This document shows, in pieces, positions 12,992 through 25,528 of a stretch of 64,000 nt of DNA. Numbering within the stretch: the stretch's first letter is position 1; each line of letters begins with the position of its first letter. The notes beneath the pieces were generated by a model. It was given only the letters and a program-made list of their open reading frames with translations. It was not told the DNA's origin and ran no database searches. Source of the stretch: Aldrovandia affinis (lineage: Eukaryota > Chordata > Actinopteri > Notacanthiformes > Halosauridae); NCBI GenBank assembly GCA_029706075.1, contig JAINUG010000132.1:1454501-1518500 (forward strand), in the 5' to 3' direction. The position numbers were made by a program, and so were the translations under genes.

Positions 12992-14378
12992 TTACAGGAT
13001 CAGAAAATTGAGGGGATTTTTTGAAGATCAAAATGGTGCCCACATGCTAAACATTTTCCCGCACTTGGTTTGGACTGTGAAATAATAAGTCATGAAATTA
13101 TATATTTGTAAAAATATCAGTCCTGTGTTAAATTGGTATTCCAAGTCAGTGTCCCTGGATCACCATTGTCCAAGGACAACAGCGCAGTTTGTTTGAGTGA
13201 TGCAGGTCATATGGTTGAAAAGTTGTTTATCTTTTTTGAAGTAGGCCTACATTTACTCACAGTCCCCATTTACTCATAACTCTCGTAAGAGTTATTCAAG
13301 CTGAAAAAATTAATATAAAAAAATAAACTATAACTCAGTGTATTATAAAGCAGATAATAGTAGGACCAACAAATTGCATATGTTTGCAATTGTATGATTG
13401 CATTACTTACAAATTTGTTTGCAAACAGTGGCTAACGATACATGGATGGAACAGACACCTTTATTAAAAAGCAGGTAATACTAGGACCAAATACATTTTC
13501 CAACAAGAAAAGTTGTCAGTTAATTAATGTAGCAATACCGACATTAAGTATTTTCACTTCTGAGACTTAGCTGCTCTCAAATGATTTCACTACAGTCTGC
13601 AGACTTGTGCTCAGCACAATCACCTGCTTGAGTTGTCGTCTGTGTCGTTTTCCGTGTCTCTGCTTGTTAATTATTCTTGAAATGTGCTCGTCACTCAGCC
13701 ACTTGGCTGTCACTGATGTCATTATACAGCAGCACACGCGAGGGAATCGCCAGCAAGCATTTAAGCGATCATTTCCAGCTAAGAAAAGAGGCTTCTCCAG
13801 TTTATCGTATGAATGTCCATGGTAATTCTTCAACAAGACAAGAAATTGAAATTGAAATTGATGTCGCATCGACCACAGATTCCTGGCAGTTACGGTTTTG
13901 GAGATGCACTGAACTTTGATGTGCATTTACAGTAGTAATGTAGCTTGTGTAATGTAGTTAGCTAAAATTAGTTAGCCTGCTGCGCAAATCACAACAACAA
14001 GCCATCTAAGTATCATTAGCTAGTTTAGATATTTGGGCATTATTCTTATAGCTAGCTAGCTTACTTTGATTTCCTTTTGTGTTTAATTGTGTCTAGCTAT
14101 TTTACCATCTAGCTGGCTAGCCACTCATTTGCTTCATAAAGGTAACAATTTGTACAGCCCCTGATTTGAATCTTTAACTTAACTGGTCACATTATCTATC
14201 TAGCCAGCTTTTCTGCTATTTTAATAGCTATTGCTACCTGCTATGTTTGCAGTTAGTACAGAAAATACATTTTCACTGATTGAGTTGTTACTACAATCAA
14301 AAACGGCACAGGTTGTAGGCATTTTCAATGTGAGACATAGGACATGAACTGCGAGTTAGCTTTCTGTACAATAATATG
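12992..14378. other. Non-coding DNA, nothing recognised
   Basis: AT-rich sequence with several GCTAGCTAG-type words (14020-14130). No coding or element signal was found. Confidence 0.5.
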
Positions 14379-14472
14379 TGCCATTTAAAAGACGCTTTTA
14401 TCCAAAGCGACTTACAGTAGTGAATGCATACATTTTTCAGTATATGTGGCCCCAGTGGGGATTGAACCCACA
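14379..14472 (-). mobile_element. 5'-truncated tRNA-derived SINE with L2-type tail
   Basis: On the minus strand it begins at the pol III B box (GGGTTCAATCCCC) and continues GGGGCCACATATACTGAAAA. It ends in the tail GTAAGTCGCTTTGGATAAAA. The tail matches the end of the L2 LINE at 53930-54000 and the SINE at 17447-17600. The A-box half of the head is missing. Confidence 0.8.
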
Positions 14473-14723
14473 ATAAATTGTTTTGTTTGTTTGCCCAAAA
14501 TTCAAATGGTATATTCAAAATGATGTATTACTAACATTATTTCCAGTAAGTACTTTTTGTAGTAGAAAGATAGGATGAGATTGCCTGCTTCTGCTTCAGC
14601 TGACAATTCAAATCTTGAAATATGCCATTGTGAAGTTTTATCAAGCATGGTAGCCTATTGTGACATCACCAGCTGCAAATGATTTACTAATTCTGAACAT
14701 ACTACAAGTCAATGAATTATTTC

Positions 14724-14977
14724 ATATCGTCACCTTCTTAAAATAATGGCCTAAGTCACAACGGCATGTTCGTAAATTGGCCTAAGTAATCTAATCCTTT
14801 TATGTTACATAATTGACAGACAGCGTTATTTGTATGTCAATAGTCATATATTGTCATAACCTTTTTGTGTGAAATGATTAATAAATATCAGATGTTCTAT
14901 ATTTGGTCCAGTTTATTCAGTTTTTTGAAAAACTTGTATGTATGACTTAGGCCATTATTTTAAGAAGGTGACGATAT
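14724..14977. mobile_element. 254-bp element with near-perfect 35-bp terminal inverted repeats
   Basis: The left end starts ATATCGTCACCTTCTTAAAA and runs to GGCCTAAGTCA at 14758. The right end (14943-14977) is its exact reverse complement over 35 bases. The interior is AT-rich, has a further GGCCTAAGT word near 14780, and encodes nothing. The target duplication is ambiguous because the ends are themselves palindromic (ATAT or TA). It is best called a MITE or foldback element of unassigned superfamily, and the unworn ends suggest recent activity. Confidence 0.85.
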
Positions 14978-15639
14978 AAAATCATTAATATCTCAAAAGC
15001 TATTTGGAGCATCAACAAACTGTTGAATAGCAACTCAATCCCCAACTAGCTGAAGCTACTGCCTGAGTTTGGTGAGCCTACCTCCAAAGCTGTAGGAGAA
15101 AATGTGTTCAATCTGGGTGGGATAATAATAAATATCAGTAAGAACTTAATTAATTATCTATAAAGAGCCATAGTCAATGCAGAGAACATGAGATGTTATA
15201 TCAGCAAGACAACACAAATCAAGTCACTGTAATCTGGGGATACTCAGAAAATATCTCAAACACAGATTTTGCTGAATATGATACGTTTTCGGAAAATAAT
15301 AATTCTACTTACAGGAGAGCTATGCAAACCACAGGCCTGCAGCCTCTCTAAGGTGGAGGGACATGGGGATTAGCAGGGGAACAACATATCATTTGGCAAT
15401 GATCTATTTTGCTGTTATTTTTAATTAAAGCAAGTATTCAGGATTGGAGTGCGAAACCATGATAGCACAATACAGAGTGAATCCCAAATAAGGCTTTGCA
15501 TATAATAATCCTGTTGAAATGTGAATAAATCAAGCTTTTGAATTAATGTCGTTTCTTTTTTCCCTTTAATAAACGCTGGGAGAAAGAGAGAGAAAAAAGG
15601 GGCATTACATCTCACTTATTTCAAGTGGAGTTCCAAATA
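14978..15639. other. Non-coding DNA, nothing recognised
   Basis: No gene or element signal. The GGGAGAAAGAGAGAGAAAAAA purine stretch at 15580-15600 is low complexity. Confidence 0.5.
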
Positions 15640-16150
15640 TGTGTAATTCATTCCTCTCTCAATTAAAGGTGCAATCTCAAGCACCCCAGATCTCCACTGT
15701 AATAGGCACCACAGTAATCTGCTTTATTGATAGGCACATGTAGTGGAGTTTTTTTTTTTTTTTTTGCCAACTCCCAGGTACTTATCTATTGCCTCTGTCC
15801 CGTCTTACAGAAGGATATAATTCTTTGTGACTGTTCTTCAGGGCATCATCTCTTCAGATTCATTATTTCTATTTCTGATAGATATATTTTGCCCTAAAAA
15901 CTTCAGAATTTAATATGCAGGCTGACAATCCCTGCCAGGGGACATTTTGGAGCTGGAACAAGAAATGTCATGGCGGTGACAGTGATGCACCTTCATTTCC
16001 ATTTCATTTTAATTTATTTATGGATTCGTCCAGTAATTTGGCATAAACTCCCCCCTTTGGTCGTCTTCACGGAAACGTAAATGCTCTGTAAATGAGTAAA
16101 TAGCCTGATTTAGCAAACTAAATTAAAAGCCCAATTTATTTACATTGCAA
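15640..16150. promoter_or_regulatory. Candidate conserved non-coding element
   Basis: Unique sequence with dense homeodomain-like words (CTCAATTAAAGG, TTTTAATTTATTTATGG, AACTAAATTAAAAGC) and balanced motif blocks such as CAGTAATCTGCTTTATTGATAGG. It is interrupted by a T-run at 15751-15766. Nothing in it codes. Proposed as part of the Sox21 regulatory desert by texture and location only. Confidence 0.4.
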
Positions 16151-17446
16151 TTATATCAATTTTACTACATAATACAAAATGACTTGGTACTTCAGAGGTT
16201 GTCTTTGGGTAACTGCCCTAAACTCACAGTTGAGATGGCACCATGGTATACAACAGTAGCTGAACCATTTATGCACCATCCTTCACCTTTCAGAGACAGT
16301 AAAAGACCAGATCTCTGGCAATGGCACAAAAAAAAATCAGTATCTTAAGCTCAAACTAAATATTTTATTTTTATGGTAATACTTTTAAGCTTGTCGTCAT
16401 TGTCATTTCTTGATCCAAAGTTTCATCTGAATAGGTAGCTGATGTTAGCATCTGCAGTAGACATGGGTCTGTGATATAAATGTAATGTATTAAACATCTG
16501 GAATAAGAACAGGTCTTTGTCTCAAAGCTGAGCAAACCCCAGGTCCGAAGCCTGACCAAATTCCTGGTTTCATAGATACATGTTGAGGTTTTTGGACAAA
16601 CAAATTACACTCCTGAAGCTACGAAGTTTACGGATCGTAGTTGTGCACCTTTTTTTTATTTTTTTTTCATCACAATTGTTACTTGTAAAATAAAAATAGA
16701 TAAATTACTCATCTGATTTGAACATTTAAGGCATTCATTCCTGGTTCATTAGATATTTCCTGCCTGTCTTTTACTGAAACCCCACAGAGTTTAATTGCTC
16801 GTAGGTAATTTGCTTACAATTACTCTAAATTTGTTCCAATATCCTTGGGCCTAATGTCTTCAGTAATACTTTATGGTATTGATAATTACAATTATACCTA
16901 GAATGTGAGATGGCAGGCATACAATCAAGTAGCACAACAATTGACAGAATCCCAACTTGCTGAATGAACTGTTTCGATGTGCAGGATCCCAGGTAAAATG
17001 GCATAAGACGATTATTTTTTGTCTGCCAGTTTCACATTTGTCAGTGTTTGGTTTGCCAAGCATGAATGGAATTTGTGGTGGAAAATAGAAAGCGATACAG
17101 CTTTCATCTGATGATAAGGCTCAGCAGTGCTGTGATTCGTGGATGTGCTCTTTGAGCCTGATGACCAATAGAGGATGACGGGTTATTTCAGTTGAGGTCT
17201 AAGGCCCTTAAAAGCTATGGTCTTATTCTTTTCAAGTGCCTTTACTTCTACATAAATAACAACGCCACTTTCATTCAGTTTCCCTTAAGATCTTTAAATA
17301 AAACTGCCATTAGAATTTCTGAACTTTTTAAATATTAACCAAAATCCCAACAAATTAGCTGCCATCAACATGTGTCAAGTGTAGATGAGCCAATCCGTGC
17401 ACAGCAATACCAGAAACCCATTTAAAAAATCCAACACTGCAGAAGT

Positions 17447-17600
17447 GGTTCTGTGTGGCTCAGTAGGTAGAGCACGACGCTGACAACGCTTAGGTTGTGG
17501 GTTCGATTCCCATTGGGGCCACATATACTGAGGGAAAAGAAAGTATGCACTCACTACTGTAAGTCGCTTTGGAAAAAAGCCTCTGCTAAATGGCATGTAC
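17447..17600 (+). mobile_element. Full-length tRNA-derived SINE
   Basis: The head carries a pol III A box (TGGCTCAGTAGG, 17456-17467) and B box (GGGTTCGATTCCC, 17499-17511) spaced as in a tRNA. The tail at about 17540-17595 (CTCACTACTGTAAGTCGCTT, then TCTGCTAAATGGCA) matches the L2 LINE 3' end at 53950-54000. The tRNA-like part does not close a cloverleaf and is followed directly by tail, so it is a SINE head, not a tRNA gene. An (AT)-rich run follows. Confidence 0.85.
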
Positions 17601-20389
17601 GTATATATATAGAAGGAACAAAAGAGGATCCAACATCTCAAATCTTTTTTTTTTTTAACCAATTTTTATCCTCGCACCTGCATTTGCCTGTGGCGACCAT
17701 GCTTACAAGCAATTGAGCTGAGAACAGAGAATACACACATGCTAGAATGCTAGAGAATACACATCAGGAGTGTGAGGTTATTCAGTTTGTCTTCCTCCAC
17801 TCCTAAGTGAACTGCATGTCCAGTTATTCATGTTGTGGGTAAACAGTGGGGGCAGTGGGGACTAATGCTTTCGGTTGAACCAGGCCAACACTTCACACCT
17901 CCACTCCATTATGCGCTTCCAAACACACTTAGCTCTTCTCTAAAAGTAGCTGCGGACTTCAGAGAATCTGGGATGTTTGTATGCGTATATATAGCCCTTC
18001 TCATTTCTTTGGATGACCTTGGGCAGATAGATATATATGGTTTTAGAGCTCTGATTTGACACGTGAAGGTGTCTCGGAAAAGGTGCAATGCCAGATAATT
18101 TATTTTTTCTCCCTCCTGGGAGCATAAAGAATTAAAAAAATATGCCAGGTCCTTTTTCCGAATGTACAGGTAATACAGTACATGGCAATCATAAACATTC
18201 TTGGCACAGCCCCATGATGGTGAGATTGCTTCAGGAGAGGTTTTTCACACTTTGATTAGCCAAAAAAATGAGAAGTCAGAGACTTTGAGGTTCTTCATAC
18301 ACACACCTGCCATTGCCCTGGGCCTCACGCGGACGTAGGTCAACACCTGAGTTTAAGCAAGAGTTACTTTTTGGTTGTTGTTACTTGAACAATTTTTTTG
18401 TTATTTTTTCAGCAACCAAATATGTAAAAAAAATAAAAATAAAATAAAACTTCCTGTTAAAATACACAATGGTCGTTTGATGACAAAGTAGATAGCTGTT
18501 AGATGGAACTCTTGTTGCAGCAATTCCAGGACCAAATAGATAAGGGAGATATGGACTTATGTTTTAGCAAATATAGTGGAAAAGGTTTCATGTAGTGCAC
18601 CCCAGCCTAACATGGAAAGCAACCTTTAGTAATAATGATATTGAATTCAGAAAATATTTCATCTGATCTCAGTCTTTAGAACTTTAATCTGAAACCTCTG
18701 AGGATAGTCTGCATCGTACAGTATTTGGATTGTATGAACTGTTATTCATCTGGGGTTAATTCTTAGTTGAACCATGTGCTTATGATTGCATGTGCTTATT
18801 GATCTTGCTACCGCGTGTGTCTTATGGACACGATAATGCCAGCACATCAGAAAAGGTTAAGAAAAATCTAAATTGGACATGGCCATAAATCGAATAGGAG
18901 ATTTCTGAAACAATGGTTGTTTTTTTTCATGATGTTATTTCAGTGGGAAATTGTTCAAGCAAGTAAGCAGACACGTGCATGTTGTTTTAAACCATGTCTA
19001 TATATTTATGTAAAGAAAAAACAAACAAACCTCGAAGAAAGTATAAAAACGGACACAATATATGTACAAGTAAGGGCAAACTTGCATGCAAGTGAAAGGG
19101 CCACTTTCTTGTTTGGTGTTGTGCCATTGGAGTTAGGTTTGTGCCATGTGGCTATACATTTTATTTTTGTCTTGCCATGGAAATGTCATTCATTTAATGA
19201 CATCCAACATGAATGCGTCACTGTAATTGTCCGTCAGGAGCTAAACAAAAAAAGTAATGTGACACTGAGTTACTCACAAAGGGGCATGGTGACCTGTGAT
19301 TGTTTACGGGTCATGGTAAATATCCTCAGGTTGCAGACAGCACTGATTCAAGGACGTTCAGGCATTGTTCTTAAGTGATCCCTCTTATTGTCCAAACTCA
19401 CAGCTTTACTGAGCAAATGAGTGAGCATTCAGGTAACATACAGTCATTGAGATTGTACTTCCAAAAAGGGCTCAAGTGAGCCAAATGCTGATATGAACTA
19501 TGGTTACTATGATTAAAATGAAATAGCATAATATACAAGCTTACCTAAAAGTACCTAATATACAAGGGTATACCATACATGTGTATCGCTGAAGAATAAA
19601 TATGCAACAGTGAACTTGTATTGCATTATAATGTAGCTGCATCTAGGTAAAATTATTAACAATATCATTTCTATGTAACATGTGCTCACACCTTGGGGGT
19701 GTTTTTGAAGAAGAAAAACAATCCTTGAGAATTCATTTTCAGTTCATTCTGTTGCTGCGGGGAAATGTATTGGAATGAAATCGTCACTGGTGTCCCAGTT
19801 TAAAAGGCCTAGTCGAACATGTATTTCTCCAACATTACTCAGTCCTTTCTATTTTATTACTGATGATGACTAAAATGACGATGTTTAATGAGTGCTAACC
19901 CATCACAAGCTGACTGACAAAAATTGTGTAGATCATCTTTTCCCTATAATTTGCTCTACAGACTCATTTGTCCACTGCTGTCTGCTTAAAATACTCTGAG
20001 GTATAGTCTCAGTGAGATGGCGCATTGTAGAAGAATTTATTTACGCCTCATGTCAGCACTTCCAGTATGGATGCTCACACAAACCATAATATGCTTGCTC
20101 TGGTTTCTATTTGCAAACTATCTCAAATGCCATCTATTGATGTCCCTTTACTTGGACATAATGCGAGGTGTTACATTGTGGGAAGCATCTTAGTTCACAT
20201 GTTAGGGAAGTTGTTTTGAAAGATAACCTTTCCAGGCGTTGATGGTGATACATTGGAGGTGATGAGCTAAAACCGAGCAAGCAAGATTTCAAGAGCAAAT
20301 AATCGGTAAGCCAAGCTTTTTTTTCATGGCTCAAAAACCCTCTTGTTTGATTTGAAATTAAATGAAAATATTGAAAACATTTTTCAATA
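17601..20389. other. Non-coding DNA, nothing recognised
   Basis: Poly-T at 17646-17657 and A-rich runs at 18425-18450. The longest open frame (18917-19378, plus) has no recognisable domain and average intergenic base use. No gene can be supported. Confidence 0.5.
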
Positions 20390-20700
20390 TTAATCTTCAT
20401 TACTGAAAATGTGGGCTAAACCGCTTTGCAGTTGGCCCTTTAATGATGGTATTTAATTGGGCTTTGAATGACAGATGAGCATTAATCCAGTGGCTACACT
20501 GAGGGTAGTCCCACTCATTTCTGGACAGAAAGAATTGTATTAGTTTCAATGCCCACGAAATGGACAAGTGAATCGCATGACTGAAGTTTAAATGCTGCAT
20601 TTGGAAGGTGTGGATTTCATCTGAAAATGTGTCAGTCGTGACTGGAGCATCAGTAAAATGCACAATGAGCCCATATTTTTGGGAACTCAATTATATGAAA
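20390..20700. promoter_or_regulatory. Candidate conserved non-coding element
   Basis: Unique block with words such as CCCTTTAATGATGG, GTATTTAATTGGGC and GAGCATTAATCCAG. A perfect POU octamer (ATTTGCAT) lies about 85 bp beyond, at 20784-20791. No coding or repeat signal. The role is inferred from texture and from lying 6 kb 3' of Sox21. Confidence 0.4.
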
Positions 20701-20799
20701 ATGAAAGACAAAAGTAGTAATGCTTTTTTGGGATCTAAACAAATGTCAGATTACTGTTGACGCGCGTCTTGTATTTCATCTTCATTTGCATGCATTCAG

Positions 20800-21577
20800 T
20801 TGTGGAAGAATGTATTTTTATTAGAAGAGTGGAGGAATTCATTCAGGTCTCCAAGAGACCAAACTTAGTTAGGTATAAATGACAATAACCAAGATGTATA
20901 TATGTTTAAAGTTTCCTGTAATTTAATATGAGAAATTAATAGATGTATCCATTTTCCTATTTCCAAGTACGAAAACATATCCACCAATAATTGTATTCAG
21001 TCTAGTCACAATTCCCTTAGTTTTTTCTGTGCATAACAAATTTACAAAAGCATTCTATTTTTCCATTCCTTTCTGCATTTTTCATTCATTTCAGAGATCA
21101 CCAAACAATAAATGTTTGAAATGTATGTTTCATAAGAAATGAAAATAGGAACACTTGCTTAAAAACATTTAGTGCGCTGTGGTTAAATTTGAGCTGGGTT
21201 TTAGCAATATTGCCACAAGGCAAAGTTACTTCAAATCTCTGTAATGCCATAAACAAGAAGTGCAGCTTTGTGATTTCCGTTTAAGCTTTGGGCAGCGTCG
21301 TTTTCAGCAGTGCTCTCAGAAGTTTCCGTGATAGTCAAAATCACAGAGGAAAGGAGATATTTTAGCATGAGGAAATAGGTTTATCTTATCGTTGGAAGTA
21401 CTGCTGTGGGCAGTGACCTCGGCCTCTGAAAGAGAACCACAGCATGATTTTTCAGAGATGACAAGAGAGTGGCTAGTTGACAAGCTGGCCTCATGTCTTG
21501 TGTTCACCTCAAAGATTATAACATCTGATTACTAGAGGAGGTCTTTGCTGTAAAAAAGAAGAAGAAATAGTGTGGAG
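20800..21577. other. Non-coding DNA, partly CNE-like
   Basis: The part at 21180-21540 is unique with moderate GC and may be conserved. Nothing specific can be named. Confidence 0.4.
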
Positions 21578-21599
21578 GTGTGTGTGTGTGTGTGTGTGT
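21578..21599. repeat. (GT)n microsatellite
   Basis: Eleven GT units. Confidence 0.9.
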
Positions 21600-21922
21600 A
21601 TAATAATCATCTCAGCCTTAACTCAAGTGTCACTGTTTTGTCCATTACAGTGATGAGTTTAAGGAAACTATGAACATTGACAACAAGGATATTTTTATTG
21701 TACAGTGGAAATCTGATCGGTATTAAGTAATGGAAATATATATTCATGCATTCTTCATATTTTACCCATTCCCAAGTGTCTGGTTACTCGTGTCAAATTC
21801 ATACAACCGGATACATTCACATACCGATCAAAGCCAGTTTAGTTTAGTCAAGGTGATTATCAGGCTAAATAACTCAATAATGACTGTACATGCATGCACA
21901 CACACATGCACCAAATTCATGC

Positions 21923-21932
21923 GCACACACAC

Positions 21933-21993
<61 letters not shown>
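21923..21993. repeat. (CA)n microsatellite, about 70 bp
   Basis: Near-pure CA array with one GC interruption close to its left end and smaller CA clusters before it (21897-21906). Frames through it give only alternating His-Thr or Cys-Val and are not genes. Confidence 0.95.
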
Positions 21994-21994
<1 letters not shown>

Positions 21995-22283
21995 CCCAAC
22001 CCATACCATTACATATATATGCACATTTTTGGTTATTTATGTCTAGGATCTGCACTATAATTACTGACTTTTTAAAGTTGGTTAATCTTGAATTATATCA
22101 TTTCTGCAATATACGCCAACCCCACAACACAACCTGCCAGAAGATCATAAAGCTTTTTTTTTAGCATTTTGAATGTTCTGTTTCTTACAGTCTTGCATGT
22201 AAACCATGTGGTGGAGCCTATGTGTCAGTAGGTCATCCAATCAGTGCCACAGCTATGCGAGGGATGTGCTAAAACAACGTCAA

Positions 22284-22325
22284 CAGAGTGCGCAGTGCAG
22301 AGTGCGCAATGCAGAGTGCGCACTG
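22284..22325. repeat. 14-bp minisatellite, three copies
   Basis: CAGAGTGCGCAGTG, CAGAGTGCGCAATG and CAGAGTGCGCACTG lie head to tail, differing only at positions 11-12. Confidence 0.9.
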
Positions 22326-24449
22326 TTAGGAACATGTAGCCTATATGCACCCCAATGTACGCAGTTGAACTAAATCAGCTGTCATGAAGGTGACTTTAAA
22401 ATACAGCTCCCCTATAGCCCACTCTTTTCCGCTGAAGTGAACTCGTCTCTCGCCGGGCTTCATGTCACGATAGGGCTCGCGTGCTCGCGCTACACAGGTC
22501 ACAGGTAAAATGTTAATCGGACATAGTACACTTCATTGTGACCCATTGTGTTTGCAAATGCATGCATGTGTATTGACACATGCATTTAATGTAAGAATTC
22601 GAACAATTGGTCACGCACACACGTTATAATTGTTATAATTTAATCCTCATGAAATTAAGAGAAACAAAGATATCTGAATTTAACATTGTAAATAATGCAA
22701 ATACTGTATAAGAATTAAATTACACCTATTTTGATCAAATGTGACCCTGCGTTTATCATTATGTCTTTTCAACCAAGGCAAACGTGACTATGGTTGAAAT
22801 TGCTTAACGGCATGAAATCTAATCCTTTTTCCACTTTTATTTTGTATTGTTTTCATTTCAACGTAAAGTGAATAGCACTTGTGAAAAGGGCAGACTGCAT
22901 GGGTGAGCCATGTGCATTGACAGTTAGCAATTCTTAGTTAAATCAAGGCTAACGTATAGTTCAGTTTAATACATTGAAAAACAAACAACCTATGGTATCT
23001 ACATGCATCTGTGAATGTAAATATCTAGTTTACCCGTTTCATATTTAGATGACTGCGGCATTAATGCTGTGCTCTATTTTTGGATGAAGTCGGTCTACTG
23101 GCCTTTCTCATTGCCAGAATAATTTAAAAAGTGTACAGTGCGGTCAGACGTGTGGCCTAAAATTCATAGTCTGTTATAAAATATTGTGTGAGCCATTTTG
23201 ATGTTATTAATTATATTTAAAATGTCGTGGACTATTTGCATAGTTGCATCTCCACCTTGACCATTCTGTCCGGTTTCTGCGCTGGGGGGGAAAAAGCATA
23301 TCTATTCAAAAGCCATTTAGTCCATTTCTTTCTTGGCCGGTAAACCTATTCATCAATTGTTCTGCCTTGTAGATCGCATTCGAATGCTAATCTGGTGTGT
23401 TAAATATCTTTTTGTTCCCCTTTCACCGTTTTGTCATTCGGTTTATCCAGTTTTGGTCACCCATTTTATTTATTTATGCGCGGGCTCCCATTCACGCGCT
23501 CATGTATTTTTTATTATGTTGTTTCACTGTCATGCAGTGTCAACTCGCCCCATTCAGCGTGCGCTACTCCCGGGCCTTGCCGGGACAAAGCGTGTACACA
23601 TTGCAGCGGTATTCACTCGGGCCAGCTGGATCGGCTGAAAAAAAAAAAAACCCTTGTGAAAAGAAATCCTCCACAAAGAGCACAGAAGAAGTGCACAATG
23701 CTAACAGTTTTCCAAATACCACTGATTGCTTCCATCACAATGACGGAGAGCAGCCGCTTTTATACTGAGCTCCACTTCAACAAACAACACTAGCACAAAA
23801 ACCTCCCGGCCCGCGTTTTGTTCCCAGACAAAACCTCCTCGACTATCTAAACGCTCCCGCTGAAGACGAAGAAGAAAAAAAAAGTTCTTTTCAGTTTTCT
23901 TTCCCATTTTCTTGAATAAAAAGTGCTAAGATAAAAGAGAGGAAAATGGTCGCCGAGCTGCTAATATGCATAATTTGTTAGAAACCTGTAGCCTACACCT
24001 TTTGGGACGTATATGCATTTTGTTGTCAAAATATGGGTAATTTCCTCTTGGTTTCCAGCTTCGTACAAACTGTCAAAGACAGTTTCACAACTGAGCGTAT
24101 AAACGAACGCGAAACACGATGTTGTATGTTTAGTTACTAAGATCGCTGTCCCAAGGAAATGATCAAGTAGAATAAATTGAATGTTATGAGGGGTTTCCGT
24201 GGATCGTCTGGCCAGGGTTAGTCTAAGTTGTTGAGTCATAAGGGGCCTCGGAAAACAATGTTACGGTAATTATGCAGCGTGTCAAATTGATTACCAAGTG
24301 AAAGTGTGAGTTTCAGGCGAGATAATATAATTTATTGAAATGTAGGCTACTTTTTAAATAATCGACTACAAAGAACAGTCATTATTTAATTTGTGCAGTA
24401 GCCTAGGCTATCTCCAGGGGAAATCCGAAAGTTTCGTGCAGAGATGTGA
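22326..24449. other. Non-coding DNA 3' of Sox21
   Basis: No gene recognised. A POU octamer (ATTTGCAT) is at 23234-23241. A GC-rich, CpG-bearing stretch lies at about 23560-23640 (CCCGGGCCTTGCCGGGAC), followed by an A-run. Several frames are open across 23333-23793 because of local composition, but none matches a known protein. Confidence 0.5.
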
Positions 24450-25200
24450 TCGGGGTATAGCCTATCAAAGAAGAATGCGGAGCGGTAAAAGTGTTTAATT
24501 AACCGTGTCCGGGATAATTATTCCAGGACAGTCCAAATTAGTTTTGCATAATCACTCTGATCCATAGAAAAACAACTTGTTAAAATGATTCAACAGGGAA
24601 ATTTAGCCTCCAGACAACCCAATGACATAAATGTAAGCACTCAAACACACACGTTTACTACAGATTTGCGCATATTTGATTTTACAATTTTGTAATAATG
24701 TCCTTTTCGTGATTTTTATCAAATTGCTAAATGCAGCTCAAATATTGACCGTTAATAATTAAAACACGGTGCCTAGAAATCGAGTGGTGTTCGTGGGATA
24801 TTTATTTAGAAAGAACACAAAAATAAAATGTCAAATATGTCGTCATTTCACTTCTAATTTAAAATCAATTAAATAGACTACCTGCTCTCGGTTCGACGCA
24901 TTAAAGAGCCAGCGTTTAGCGTTTCCCGAATACTTTTTTAATCTTCCTTTCTATTCACAAATAAAAATGTGATTAACTAGGTTCCTGGCTCTTGATTACA
25001 ATGGCTTGATTTAGATTTGGAGTAATTCTATTCAAAGCCCGAACAAAAGAGTCCTTTGGAGGATACCTTACACTTCACCTGGACTGGGCACTTAGGGGCA
25101 ATTCAGATAAAAATCTTGTAAGCGATTCAACAAGAACTTGTCTGCATGCTTTATTAATTTCTAAGCCGCTGTTCGGCGAATGAACAGAATACCACTCAAG
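24450..25200. promoter_or_regulatory. Candidate conserved non-coding block 3' of Sox21
   Basis: Unique sequence with a homeodomain core in an inverted repeat (24507-24529), a TTTAATTAACCG word and, further on, a long motif-dense stretch (24890-25190). The stretch includes GTGATTAACTAGG, TTGATTTAGATTTGG and ACAAAAGAGTCCTTTGG. No coding signal. Its position 1-2.5 kb beyond the stop codon fits a proximal Sox21 enhancer. This is inference. Confidence 0.4.
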
Positions 25201-25528
25201 ACTCAGTGTACACGAAAGTAAATGGTAGCTATTAAATTATACACAAAGTAGGCCTACACAGCTCCGATATGAGTGGAGTCGCAATCTTTTTTTGACAGTA
25301 GCCTACAACATATAAGCGCTAGTCACCCATCCACAATCGCCAGTGATATGGTCCGTTTTGTTGATCGGTAGAACTTAATATATGTAAATTTTATGTGGCA
25401 AATGCAAATCAGTTGTTTAAGAAGACAGGTTGAATGTAATCAGGTTTAATAATAAAAAAACATGGGCATGGAATAGTGCGTTACCTTGGAAATAAAGATT
25501 AAATATTGCATCCTATAAGCACTTCAAG

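Noticed and set aside
17447..17520. tRNA gene
   Set aside because: It has A and B boxes but no closed acceptor stem, and it runs directly into the L2-type tail. It is a SINE head; the same holds at 49465.
18917..19378. 153-codon frame on the plus strand
   Set aside because: No recognisable domain, ordinary intergenic base use and no promoter or splice signals that stand out.
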